DNA of 64,000 nt from Gyromitra esculenta (taxonomy: Eukaryota > Ascomycota > Pezizomycetes > Pezizales > Discinaceae). Below the pieces are notes generated by a model. The model saw only the letters and a program-made list of their open reading frames with translations, was not told where the DNA came from and did no database searches. The stretch is taken from NCBI GenBank assembly GCA_038503075.1, contig JBCAML010000006.1, positions 2,108,001-2,172,000 on the forward strand, read 5' to 3'. Positions 32,512 through 43,360 of the stretch are shown here, piece after piece (position 1 is the first letter of the stretch; every line of letters begins with the position of its first letter). Position numbers and translations under genes: made by a program.

Positions 32512-34626
32512 ATGTCTGAATCTGATTTTCCCTGGATGAAGAACGAGCTTGCCAATGAACCCCTACTGCCAGAGCATCCCGATCAACCGAGACGGAAGTC
32601 ATGGAGGAACAGGCTAATTGTGAACGGATTCCTTGTTGTTTTTACTGGCCTAATACTTTATCATTATCTCTATGCGGGGAGCCTGAGGTTTCACTTTAGG
32701 CCATACTCCAACATGCGAGCTGCCAAGGGCTCGGATCCCGAGAAGCCATCCCCGATGGATGTCTTCGAGGTTTATCCACCGGTTAGAGTCGGTCAGGATT
32801 ATCTCCCCGAGTTGGGGGACTCGAGGGTGAGAGTTTCGGAGTGCAAGGTGTTGTTGATGGAACATGTTTTTGGCTGGAGTTACGGGAAGCCATTCGTTGG
32901 TAAGATAGTCATAGCTATTTACGAGATAGCTGTCTACAAGACTCGGACCCGAAGAGTTATTACCACAAACCACTTCTAATGCCAGAACTTTGTATCTGTA
33001 GGGAGCTACAAGCCACCACCATGCAAGTGGACAAATGTACTTTTCAATCTCACCATGACTTCCGCGGGAAGACAGTTTGATAGGCTCGCTATGATGTTTC
33101 TGGGAGACATTGAGGTATTTAGAACTTCAACTGCTGAGCCAACATGGTATGGGATCGAGTTTAGCTACGTGAAGGATATGACAGCATATACTTCTCTTTT
33201 GAAAAAAGACCAAAAGATAATCTTCGATCTCGGGAATTTGGTGGATGATAGTTACACTGGTTCATTCAACGCGACCTTAACGGCTACTTTTTATACTCCC
33301 CCTCCTGTTACTATAACAGAAGATTCCCCAAGTCCAGCAGACTCGATAATTCCTATCTCGCAGCATAACTCTGTCAAGAACCAACCTTCGCACTACCATC
33401 TCCCCCAGGATAGCGCCAAGGAAATCATTGCCATCCCACCTAATACGGTTCGTGCCACAGTCTCTATATCCGCGTCTGGCAACGCAGCCGAAGAGTTCTG
33501 GTATACCAACGTACCCACCGACTTCACGGAAACCTTCGGCACCGAGAACTCACTTCCAGGAAACTCGCCATTCCGTGAGATCCAGCTTCTAGCCGACGGC
33601 GAGATCCTCGGCGTAGCATGGCCATTCGCCACCATCTTCACCGGAGGAATCAATCCAGGGCTCTGGCGGCCCATCGTTGGTATCGCGGCCTTCGACATAC
33701 CTGAATACGAAATCGACATCACACCATTCCTACCTCTCCTCGTGGGTCGCCCTGCAGCCTTCGAAATCAAGGTTGTCAGCTGGGACCCAAACCCAGAGCT
33801 CGCGCAGAAGATTGGGGCCGACTGGCTCGTCTCTGGGCGCGTTTTTGTCTGGAGAGACCATGATCCGGACCGGATTACCACAGGAGTAATCCACAAGCGT
33901 TCATCCAAGCAGCCTAAATTCGAGCTTACAACAACCCTTGAGAAGGCCAGCGGCAGGAACATATCACTAGAGCTACAACTAACAGCGCATCGATCACTCT
34001 CTGTGACGTCTACCATCATCACTTCTACTGGCCCCCGTGTGGTATCGTGGACACAGGGATTATCATACTCGAATACAAATATTCTCACTGCGAACGGGGC
34101 GGGGCAAACTGTTCGACAGATCACACAGGGTACTTTCGCCTCAGCGGGTACTCAAACTCTTACTTTCCGCTGGCCGCTGACAGTCACATCCTCGTTCGAG
34201 GTGGACGAGAAGCACGGGAACTTCACTATTCGCGCTGATATAGACCGCGCGGTCGAGGAGACTACTAGTAGTGCCAGCGATTCTGTGAGAGATCCGGTCT
34301 TTGCGAAGGGTCCCGGGACGCTGTATACCCGCCAGAATGGGAGTGCTATTTTTGCAAGCGGCCGATATGCGAGGGGTGCAACAGAGCAGCATATGACGTT
34401 TATTGGGGTGCCGGGGAATGGAGAAGGAGTAGGGAGTTATAGGAGGTGGGCTAAAGCAGAGAGAGGGAAGCTTGTAGGTGACGAGGAGATAATTAATGGG
34501 AGGCCTGTGGAGAAAGTATCTGCGCTGAGCGGCGGGGACGAGGATATGGGTGAAGATATCGCCGAGTGGATGGCAGCGGGCGCTCGGAGAAGCGTTAGGG
34601 CTATTTTGGGTAGAGGACCGGGTTAA
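32512..34626 (+). CDS. Peptide-N4-(N-acetyl-beta-glucosaminyl)asparagine amidase A-like membrane protein
   Basis: Two exons, 32512-32899 and 33002-34626; 670 aa. PNGase A-type enzymes remove N-glycans from glycopeptides by cleaving the Asn amide; fungal members are found in the secretory path. Residues 1-33 are a charged cytosolic tail (RRKSWRNR) and about 36-54 a membrane segment (VNGFLVVFTGLILYHYLY), so the protein is type II with the catalytic part in the lumen. Family signatures: DVFEVYPPV, LLMEHVFGWSYGKPFVGSYK across the splice, CKWTNVLFNLTMTSAGRQFDR, MFLGDIEVFRTSTAEPT, GIEFSYVKDMTAY, FDLGNLVDDSYTGSFNATL, FREIQLLADGEILGVAWPF and LWRPIVGIAAFD. Several NxT sites fit a luminal location. The intron (102 nt) must be removed because the unspliced frame stops after TTNHF. 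The family match is strong; enzymatic activity is inferred. Confidence 0.9.
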
Positions 34627-34930
34627 GTAGGTTCAGTAACGAATTGTTATCGATACTTTGTTTTCATGGAGTATATTTGGCTGAATACATCTCATCAACC
34701 TGAATGCAATGCGTTCACAAAGGAAATTAACTACCCAATTAGTGATGTTAGCGAGCCAAGCCCACCCGAGTCTTAGGCTCGAGTCTCACAGGTTCTTGTA
34801 CCCACGAGTCAGACCGACTCGAGTTTTGGCCTGTGTTGTGATCCTCTTGAGAATTATCAACGACGTCCTGCTTTAGCTTCGCTGTGGGATAACACTAGGG
34901 TTACGGTATCTTAACAGGTGGTACATGAGT
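34627..34930. other. 3' flank of the PNGase A-like gene
   Basis: 300 bp with no ORF of note. It contains GACTCGAG near 34810-34817 and similar CGAGTCTYA words near 34767-34787, which may be a small decayed repeat. Confidence 0.3.
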
Positions 34931-35460
34931 GTTAAGCAGTTGATAGGGCGGTCGATAGAGCAGCATATGGGCGTCTCCAGAAGAGCTTAATCCTGTAGTC
35001 AAATAGGCTCCGCACGGGGGTCCTTGGGGGGGTATATGGGCCGCTTGGGGCCGATACTATAGTCGAACAGATGCCATATGGGCGTCGCTAAGGGTGTCAA
35101 TAAGTCAGTCGAACAGGCAGTATACGAAGCTTATTATAGGGATCAATCCTGCGCAATATAGAAGCTCTTAAGGGGCTGATATGGCAATCAAACAGGCTGT
35201 ATATGGAGCTCGCTACGGCAGTCTATCCGAGAGCGTATTCTGCAGCCGAGTGGGTGGTATATGGGGGTCCTAGGGTCGACTGCAGTTGAACAGGCGGTCG
35301 AACAGGCGCCATACAGAGCAAGCCAGAGACCCTGTAGTCGAATGGGCAGTATATGGGTGTCCCTAGGGCTCCCCGGGGGCCTATATGGCGGTCACGTAGG
35401 GGGTATATGGGGTCTTGGGGGCGGGTCGATATGGTCGTTGAATAAGTGTTATATGTGCCA
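34931..35460. repeat. Degenerate tandem repeat field, units built on GTCGAACAGGC...GTATATGGG
   Basis: About ten imperfect units of roughly 50 bp. The core word GTCGAACAGGCAGTATA and variants (TCGATAGAGCAGCATATGGG, GTCGAACAGATGCCATATGG, GTTGAACAGGCGGTCGAACA, GTCGAATGGGCAGTATATGG) recurs through the block. Spacing varies, so it is an old, eroded array. The frames inside are low-complexity and not genes. Confidence 0.75.
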
Positions 35461-35561
35461 AATACTCCATAGTAACCTGCTATCGAAGATCCTGAGTGAG
35501 CAATAAGAGAAATACTGTTGCGAAGTGTTGGGGAGGTGTATCACGGAGTTACGGTCGGATT

Positions 35562-35572
35562 TTAGGGTTAGG
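35562..35572. repeat. Interstitial telomeric repeat TTAGGGTTAGG
   Basis: Nearly two units of the fungal telomere repeat TTAGGG, right after the degenerate tandem field and before an A/C-rich tract. Confidence 0.55.
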
Positions 35573-35639
35573 TTATGTGCGTTAGAGATTCTCTGATTGT
35601 TGTTGTTTATTCATTAGGTACATTCAACCCGAAGGTTAT

Positions 35640-35790
35640 GGTACTCTTAAAAAAGTCCAAAAAACTAAAAACTAAAAACTAAACACAAAAACAAAAACAA
35701 AAACAAAACGCAAACGCAAAAACCCCCAAATTCAACTCCTAACATAAAAACCCCCAAAAACCCCCAAATTCCAAATTCCACTTTCTTCTT
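35640..35790. repeat. A/C-rich low-complexity tract
   Basis: Runs of AAAACT, ACAAAA and AAACCCCC units, then mixed T/C tracts to about 35830. It has strong strand asymmetry (almost no G) and no coding meaning. Confidence 0.7.
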
Positions 35791-37039
35791 ATTCTTTTTA
35801 TCTTTTTTCTCTCCTCTCCCTTTTCCAAGGTGGGTCAAGTTTCGAGCAGCGCCGTTCCTTCGAAAAGGCGGTCCCGCTACCCTAGCTCATCCACCGATTT
35901 CCAGACCCCCCATTCCTATCCTCATTATTTCCTCGTTCTCGTCCATATTCTCCTGCTCCCCCATACTTCTTCTCTTTCCCACCAGAGATTCTCTAGTGTG
36001 TCGTTTAACTTGTGTTGCTAAGTTAGGAAAAGTTTGGGCCCTCAGCCAATAGGTCTCGGCCAAGTCGAATAGTTATCTTTCCAGGTTGGAAATAGAGCTA
36101 GGGATAAAGTAGGGGTATGGTGGGGCTAAGGATTGGGTTTATACTATAGTACTAGGGTTGCGGGAGGTTAGGTATATAGTCGGTTCATGCCCCCCTGTAC
36201 TTTAGTTCCCAAGCAACCTTTTGTATTATAAGCTAGGTTCTAGGTTCTAGTACGCTATACCGGTCTTGATAGCTATTGAATAGTTATTAGGAACCCGCCC
36301 AAGATCCAAGTCCTTGGCTCCACGTCGAAAGTCCGAGCCCAGTCCACGTCTAAGATGTTTCCTCGTATTCCTGTCTTGGCCCGTAAAAGGGAGGATTTCC
36401 TTACGTATATAGAATACGTTTATATCAAAGAGTAAAAAGTGTGTGATAGGTATTGCTGTACTTCGAAGCAAGATAAAATCCTTCCTTCCTTCCTTTCTAC
36501 ACCCCCAAACTAAGTCCTAGACTCCAGTATGTCATACTTGTCCCAAAACAGGAGCTCCGCTTTTTGGGGCCAAGTATTTCAAGACTTAGACCTTGCTTCT
36601 ACGCTTACATTTCAAGTTCGAGTTCTTGCCTACGTCCTCGACGTTCTCTCGAGTTCTTGCCTCGGTCCGTAGCAGTACCAAAGAACTGGACGTATTACTA
36701 AAGTGGGCAAAAGAGCAAGGTTATGGGCGTACATTTGTATAGAACTAGTTATTAGACAGTATATAGATGTATTGGGCGCCTAGGTGCAGGGACATATAAA
36801 CTCACTAAGCGCAGATGGATATACGAACGTACCATACCGCTAGCATAACTAACGTAAGTACAGTCACATTCGCAAAATCCTGGCACCCTATTAATCGTTG
36901 ATAAACTAAATAGCTACGAATCGAACTGGAAAACAGTAATTCAAAAGGGTGGAAAACTATGGAGATCCTCAGATGCTGAATAGCGTCTAACTACCTCACA
37001 TAACTATCTTCTGCGAAAACTATAGCCTCAATCCGTCGA

Positions 37040-37090
37040 CAGTCGTGCTTAACAGAGACGAGGGGTGCCAAGACTTTTCGAACGAGACTG
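37040..37090. mobile_element. Relic with MITE-E type ends
   Basis: Starts CAGTCGTGCTTAAC and ends GACTTTTCGAACGAGACTG followed by TA. Read in reverse, the right end (CAGTCTCGTTCGAAAAGTCT then TGGCACCC) follows the MITE-E arm (CAGTCGTGTAAGAAAAGTCT then TAACACCC). Only 51 bp remain, so it is a deleted relic. Confidence 0.45.
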
Positions 37091-37118
37091 TACGCAGCTG
37101 TACGCAGCTGTACGCAGC
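37088..37118. repeat. Tandem repeat, three units of CTGTACGCAG
   Basis: Three exact 10-bp units lie at the right edge of the MITE-E relic. They could have arisen by slippage after insertion or excision. Confidence 0.8.
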
Positions 37119-37150
37119 ATATACGAGTAGACATTCAATATTTAAGCAGT

Positions 37151-37194
37151 GTGTCTAGACGCGTGCCCATGTGGTGTGCCTAGACGCGTGCCCA
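37151..37194. repeat. Two-copy 20-bp direct repeat with CTAGACGCGTGCCCA
   Basis: GTGTCTAGACGCGTGCCCA and GTGTGCCTAGACGCGTGCCC follow one another with a four-base spacer. It includes an MluI-like ACGCGT core. Role unknown. Confidence 0.7.
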
Positions 37195-37571
37195 GTTGTT
37201 TACTAATAGATCTTTACTGGTATTTGAGCTACGCCTAACAAAGCATATCTCACACACTGCAGATTACCTACAAATAACGATTGTAAAGCATTCACACAAA
37301 AAAAACATATTTCTCACAATCTATGAGCTTATGTATAGTTAATGGCGTCATCGGGTTTTCTCGCAGCAACAGGTGTCCCAGGTCAACTCTGTATATGCTG
37401 CGTATTCGACTGACGGATCGACTGCCCTGTTGACTCCCATAGAGAGGCTCATGCGGCGCCTGTTTGGCTGTCGAATTGATGCAGCAGTGGAAGTGGCGGA
37501 GTGGGTGTGAAGGTAGGGCGGGTCGCAGAGCGGAGGGCAGGGCAGGTGGATGAGCGAAAAGCCATCATGTA

Positions 37572-37832
37572 CAGCTGTGTCCAACAAGTCCCTGTGGTTT
37601 TTGAAGTATAATACAACCAAGTGATGATGACAAGCCTTCTCCAAAAATATAGTAGAATTTTATTCTACCTTTATTACTACTTGAATGGGTCGCATATGTA
37701 GTTAACTGTCTTATATATATATTTTTTCCTTTCCATTGAATACCAAATATCCTAGTTGATTTCTGCCCATTGATCTCAAGCCCGTTGTGTCGTAGTACTT
37801 CAAAAACCACAGGGTCTTGTTGGACGCAACTG
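37572..37832. mobile_element. MITE-D, Tc1/mariner-type, 261 bp with TA duplication
   Basis: Left end CAGCTGTGTCCAACAAGTCC then CTGTGGTTTTTGAAGTA; right end is the inverted partner, reading in from its own tip CAGTTGCGTCCAACAAGACC then CTGTGGTTTTTGAAGTA. About 36 of 39 bases match. TA flanks both tips (570-571 and 833-834 of the 37 kb block). The core has a minus-strand frame of 81 codons that runs through the left arm and is not a transposase. Confidence 0.88.
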
Positions 37833-38279
37833 TATATATAGATTAGAGATTATTAGTGAGTAGTATAACTATAACCCAATCGGGGATATCTGCCAATAAA
37901 AATCGGATTTAGTATTGCCGCAACATTAACCGGGGAAGCACCGTGGCATCCTCACTTAAGCCTAAAACCACAAAAATACACTCGTACTTTTTACAGCAAC
38001 CCTCTCTCATACGATGTGAGTCATGTGACAAACTCTCGCGCTATGGTATTGCTTCGAATACATACAGTGCCATATATTCTCAATTATAACGGACGGGATC
38101 AGGCTGAGACCACAGAACAGAACTGCATTATTACCGACTGAGGCGATTAGGCGCTTACCATTATTGATGCTACATGTAGTTGTTGAGCCTCTATAGTTAT
38201 CTAGCTAGCTAAGGAGAACTTTCTTCCTGCGGCCCTCAGCCTGGCCCCCGTTCGTTATAATTGGGAATATACCAGTACG
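37833..38279. other. Intergenic stretch, nothing found
   Basis: 450 bp between two small elements. No ORF, no repeat of note. Confidence 0.4.
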
Positions 38280-38389
38280 GTGCTACGAGTGTAGGGGAAA
38301 GTGGCGAGAATCTGATTAGATGGTCTTGCTGTGGCTGCTTTGCATTTATCTAATCAGATTCTCGTCGTTTCCCCCCACACCCGCAGTGC
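38280..38389. mobile_element. MITE-F, 110-bp near-perfect hairpin
   Basis: Left arm GTGCTACGAGTGTAGGGGAA then AGTGGCGAGAATCTGATTAGAT; right arm its inverted copy with only a few mismatches; loop of about 26 bases. Arms are about 42 bp. A solo end of the same family may lie at 57906-57936 (TACTACGGGTGTAGGGGTGA). It could also be transcribed as a small hairpin RNA. Confidence 0.75.
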
Positions 38390-39143
38390 AGGCCGAGACA
38401 GGTGCATCCTAGACTTGGCACTGTCCTGATATGGACGCGAGTACAGGCCGCGTCTCCAACTATACCTAGGTGATAACCTCCCAGCTAATACCACCCATCT
38501 AGACACAACGAGCCGCGACACGGCACGCACTCCAAGGTCCGCGATATCGCTACAGAGGTTGGCTTCTATCCAGTTCACCGCGATGCGATGCGATGCGCCG
38601 TGCTACTTCATAGACACTGCTCGACGGAAATTAAAGTATCGAGATGCCAAGAAACCCTAACCCACAGATAGCACAGAGCTTTCTTTGTGTGTTCTCATCA
38701 ATCCTTGTTTAGTATTCCTATAGAGTAGAGTGTAGGACGATTATATTTACATGTAGTTATGTCTTGGCGCTATGTCTAAATACGGAAAGCTTACCGTTAT
38801 CGTACCGCCGGTTTCGACTGACTGAGATCGATTCAAACCCCCGTCCCCGTCCCCGTCCTTGTGCTGGTTTGGAACAGCGACTTGAAACAGAAACCTTATT
38901 TCAACCTTTCATGTATATATGCGCGACCGCGGAGACCGAGTAGATAGAGCCTTTTTTTTGTTAAAGCCTGGTTTTGGCATAGCGATGCGGGGGCTGCGTT
39001 TGGTAGTGGTGGCTGAGGGCTGTGCTACATGTAATTATAGCTCGGTTGAGAGCAGTTCTATATTTACCCATGTTCTGTCCTTCAGCATATCCTTTTCGCT
39101 CCGCAGTATTCCACGGGGTGATAGGATCGCAACTACTACTAGG

Positions 39144-39172
39144 CGAAACGAAACGAAACGAAACGAAACGAA
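39144..39172. repeat. (CGAAA)n microsatellite
   Basis: Almost six exact units of CGAAA. Confidence 0.9.
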
Positions 39173-39835
39173 GGCAAAGCAAGCGACCAATGGCTGCAGC
39201 AAACCCGTGGCTGTTAATAGAACCCTAACCCCAACCGGTACAGCCGTAAGCACTCGGCGGCTCTTCCAATGGCCCATCGCAGCAACAGCCAGCCATGCAC
39301 AGAATACCAAGTATAGGTACATGTGCCTAGTTGCCATTGGTTACGCATGAACAGTAAGACGGGCCGCAGAACAGATTACTAATCCCGCCCATCGCCAAAG
39401 CGGCGATGCAGCGAGTGACAGAGCGTGACTCCGATCGCGGCAGTGATATATGCAGCAGGCTCTGCTAGAGCTTTGCAGGTGGGTCGCTCGAATGCGTGCC
39501 ATGGAACATAGGGCTTTGGGAATCATGCCATATTCCCCATTCTTGCGTCGAGCGGTGTAGACAGGCAGACGGGCAAGTAATCGCTATGGCGTTGATACGA
39601 ACAAACGTAGGTATGTGCATGCAGTTACACAGGCGCTACAGGACCACGAAAGGCATTAGAAGCCACATAGGTAGCACCCAACGCCCAGCTCTCTCTTGCT
39701 CAACACTCACGTATGTGCAAGAGCTGTTCTTACCGGCCAGCGACGTCTACGGCGCCGACGGAGCGGAGCGGGCCAACTCCGCGTCGGCACGGCGGCAATG
39801 GCTTCCATATGTACTTTTCCACTACATGCTCTACC

Positions 39836-39856
39836 CCGCGCCGCGCCGCGCCGCGC
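39836..39856. repeat. (CGCGC)n microsatellite
   Basis: Four units of CGCGC/CCGCG type, a short GC-only run. Confidence 0.7.
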
Positions 39857-40594
39857 ATCAGAGCGGGGTAGGGTGGGTGGCATGCGTCATTTGGCAAAAG
39901 CCGTGTATTCTGGAAAGAAAGATGCCCTCCTACGTCCCCGTCTTTATCTGAAACTTATGTGTATGCCCGAAGGTGGAGACTGTAGAGAGTCCAGGCCAGC
40001 AGGTACATGTACCTACTGTGCAGGGTGCACCAGCACAGAAGATCACTCGAGTGGCTAAGCGGACTCCTCGCTTGCGCTAGCAATAGCAATGGCAGCCCCG
40101 GAACGAGCCGACTTTTGCGACAGGGGAAGCCGTCGGTCGGGGTGTGTGGTTGGCGATTTGTGTGCTGTGGCGTTTGTGATAATGCCTGCCTGTCTGGGTC
40201 TTTGATTACCACAGCACGTACTCGCAGCCCGCGGACGGCGTCTGGTTGGCTGGCCGTGCTAATATTTGATCTCATTTCAGCACGTTTTACGTCGAATGTA
40301 TGTCGTCTTCAGGGGGAGATCAAGGACCCGGGATCGCAGCTCTGCGATGTCCCGAGAGCTCGAGTCTTGAAACCCGCCGTGCCGGTGTCTGCTGTTCAAG
40401 ATGGGGGTGCTCTGGTATGTGTTGTGCCTGGGTAATTGGTGGTATTGTATCTCGAGAGCGCTGGGGGCTGCGAGCCAAGAGACGAACAGCTCCAGCAGAC
40501 TGTTTTCTGTATTCCACTCTGCTCTACCATGACGTCCCACAGACACAGCGCGACGTGCCCTCAATCGCGCTCTCAGCCCATCCAGGCCCTACCT

Positions 40595-40630
<36 letters not shown>
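40595..40630. repeat. (GCAA)n microsatellite
   Basis: Nine near-exact GCAA units. Confidence 0.95.
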
Positions 40631-40961
40631 TTCATCGCAAAGGGGGCCTGGCTCCTGTGTAACGCGCGGCTGGCAGCGCATCCCCCTGCCAAGGCTTCGG
40701 CTAGCAGGTGGGCAGACGGCGAGACCCATTGGCTGCGGTTTCGCCATCACCCATCAACATGAAACGAAGCGACCCGTTCTCCTGATTGTGCTTATTCCCA
40801 CTGCCTGTCGGTGGAAGGCGAGCTTTTGCGTTCGCCGACACCGGCATGTGTCCTGCCTGCCCTGCCTGCAATGTACTGTACGGCGGGCTGTGGCTCGGAT
40901 TTAATGGAGTGGGAGGGTCTAATGGAGCAAGCGTTGAGGAGAACTTGGTCGAAGCCTACTA

Positions 40962-41020
40962 ACAGTAGCAGTAGCAGTAGCAGCAGTAGCAGTAGCAATA
41001 ACACCAACAGCAGCAGCAGC
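40962..41020. repeat. (AGC/AGT)n trinucleotide repeat
   Basis: About 19 trinucleotide units of AGC, AGT and AAC. It reads as poly-Ser/Asn on the plus strand and poly-Leu on the minus strand, which explains the long chance frames there. Confidence 0.9.
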
Positions 41021-41896
41021 AAAACAGGACAGGACGGTACTGCTGTCCCTGGATGTTGGTGTTCCTCTCCACATTCTCAAAGGACCTCACCAAGCAAGGT
41101 ACTGAAAATTTTCCCTATACCCTACCCAACCCTGCACGAGAGGGACCTGCGCACATACTTTTTCTAGAACCCCTAGCCAGCAAATTCACCGCGCTGACAT
41201 CTCGGTCCGTGCCGTTCTATCAAGTCTTATTGCTCTACACAGCAAGTGGGGCTCGAGATGCCGTGAGGAGACCAGATCCGAAATTCCCGGCTCGGAAAAG
41301 GAAACAAACAGTGGCTCGCTTCTATACGAGCGAGCAAGTGTCAGGGGGAGAGGGCAGGCGATGAATGAATGAATGATGATGGTAAGCCGTTTCAACGTTT
41401 CGCATGGTGACATCGTATTTAGTACTACGGCTAAAGTTGTACCCAGGGCATATGCTTAACCCATCAGCCAATCACGAACCCCAATGCTGGGCCCGTACCA
41501 GATCCCGCGCGCCTTTTCTGCAGACGAATCCCTGGGATGCTCAGGGGGAGGGGGGGGCAAACACCTTGGATCCTTAATTCTGCTAATACTCTGGGATCCT
41601 GGCATATGCTCGTGGGGGCCTGTCAACTTGGTCAATTTTTTTTCAAGTAGGAGATCGAGGAGCTCGAGGAGGGAATACAAATATTGCAACTTCCCCCCTC
41701 CTCGTTCTTAGGTGCTCTCTACCTTTGCTACTCGCAACACATTCTCTCCTTCATTTTCCTCTTCTTTTTATTTTTTATTACTATTGATACTCTTGACGAG
41801 TTTCAGTATTCCTATTCCGTTCCTTGAGTTTTATTGAGCTGGTTTTTCACCACAAACACATCTACACAAACACAAACAACACTACAGACCGCCAAA

Positions 41897-43360
41897 ATGA
41901 AAAGCATACTTGCTGTCCTCGCCTTCGCCGGCGCTTCTCTGGCGCACAACCAAATGACCCATTTCCACATCAACGGTGTCGCAAACCCCGACTGCGTCCG
42001 ACAGGCCCAGTCCACAAACCCCCTCATCGACCTGAGCAGCGAGAACATGGCGTGCAACATCGTCCAAGGGAACGCCAACAGCAAATGCACCATCAAACGT
42101 ACTTGCCCCCCCCACCTCTCCTCCTAAATAGTAGTGCTATGTGTACTGACATGCCCTCCAGCCGACGATGTGATTGCATTCGAATGGCGGGCAGATCCAA
42201 ATATCCCTGCGGCCGACTACCCTCTCAAAGATGGCACCATCCCCGTCGGCGTGACAGACGACTCCCATAAGGGTCCTTGCGCGGTGTACATGAAGAAAGT
42301 CAGCGACTCTTCTAGCGCCGTCGGCGCGGGCGACGGATGGTTCAAGGTGTCTGAGGACGGGCTGCAGAACGGCGTATTCTGTACGGACCGTCTCAGACTT
42401 GCGAACCTGCCGCAGCCAGGTGTTTTGCCGAAGGATATCGAGGCTGGCGACTACTTGATCAGGGCGGAGATGCTGACGCTGAACAATGCGGGGCCGGTGT
42501 CGAATCCGCCCACGTACGATGAGAATGGTGTTCAAGCTGGCGGACAGCCGCAGTTCTACGTCGGGTGAGTTTTTTTTTTTTTTTAAAAGTGCTGTATTTT
42601 GTCCATGGAGTGATGTATTTGCTAATATGTTATGTCTAGATGTGTCCAAGTCACCGTGGAAGGAACATCCGGCACTGCGTCGCCCAGCACCGTCAGCATT
42701 CCCGGGTACGTAGATATCAACTCGCCCGGCCTCCTCTTCGACATCTGGAACACCCCCAGCAACATCTTCAGCAACTACCCCATGCCCGGTCCGTCCCCGC
42801 TGCTCCCCGACGGCACCACTGGCACAATCGCCGGCTCGCCCGACACCGTCCCCTCTGTCGTTCCGTCCGCCAGCACCGCCCCGACCTCCACCGCTGCCGC
42901 CGCCGCACCCCCAACCTCCGCCGCCGCGTCCCCCAGCACGACCAGCACCAAAGCCGCAAAGCCAACTACCACACCCGCAGCCGGCAACTCCACACCCACA
43001 CCTTCCCCCCCACCCGCCACCGCCACCTACGTCCCCATCTCCACCGTCGACAACTCCGCTCCTCCAACCCCCTCCACCACCACCATCCCAGAAGCCACCA
43101 TCATCTCCACCGCTCCAGCAGTCACCTACAGCAACATCAAATACGTCACCGCCACAACGCTAATCACGCGAACCTCAACCCTGCACTACCGTCCCTCCCA
43201 CTCCCCCTTCTCCCCCTCACCCTCCTCTTCCTCCGCTGTCGAGGAGGGCGTCGACTCGGACCCCACGTCCGTAGGAGACGATTCTCCGCGCTCAACACAC
43301 GGACACCACGGGTACCATGGTGCGCGAGGATACGGTTCGCACCGTCGTCGCGCTTTGTAG
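41897..43360 (+). CDS. AA9 lytic polysaccharide monooxygenase with Ser/Thr/Pro-rich tail
   Basis: Three exons, 41897-42098, 42162-42564, 42640-43360; 441 aa. AA9 enzymes are secreted copper oxidases that cleave cellulose and related glucans at C1 or C4. Residues 1-16 are a signal peptide; cleavage after SLA leaves His-17 as the N-terminal copper ligand. The second ligand is in DDSHKGPCAVYMKKV. The axial Tyr and nearby Gln are in QPQFYVGCVQV, which spans intron 2. Cys pairs are in PDCVRQ and MACNIVQG. The canonical second-shell His (in RHEIIALH) is not present: here the segment reads RAEMLTLNNAGP, with Asn. The last 200 residues are a Thr/Ser/Pro/Ala-rich linker without a cellulose-binding module, ending in a His/Arg-rich tail. 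The family is clear; loss of the His may alter or weaken activity. Confidence 0.88.

Larger units (their letters stand above)
35791..37571. other. Gene-poor stretch with short tandem repeats
   Basis: 1.8 kb with no recognised gene. It contains a relic with MITE-E ends (37040-37090), three copies of CTGTACGCAG (37088-37118) and two copies of a 20-bp unit with CTAGACGCGTGCCCA (37151-37194). Confidence 0.4.
38390..41896. other. GC-rich, microsatellite-rich intergenic region upstream of the AA9 gene
   Basis: 3.5 kb with many overlapping frames on both strands, none with a family motif and most spanning simple repeats. Telomere-like AAACCCTAACCC is at 38652-38663 and AACCCTAACCCC at 39221-39232. 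The last 200 bp are T/C-rich and then A/C-rich before the ATG, as in fungal promoters and leaders. Confidence 0.4.

Noticed and set aside
39836..40635. CRISPR-like array from repeated short words.
   Set aside because: The repeats are simple microsatellites without spacers, and the genome is eukaryotic.
38390..41400. Numerous overlapping ORFs of 60-150 codons as genes.
   Set aside because: They lie on both strands over microsatellites and GC-rich sequence and have no recognisable products.
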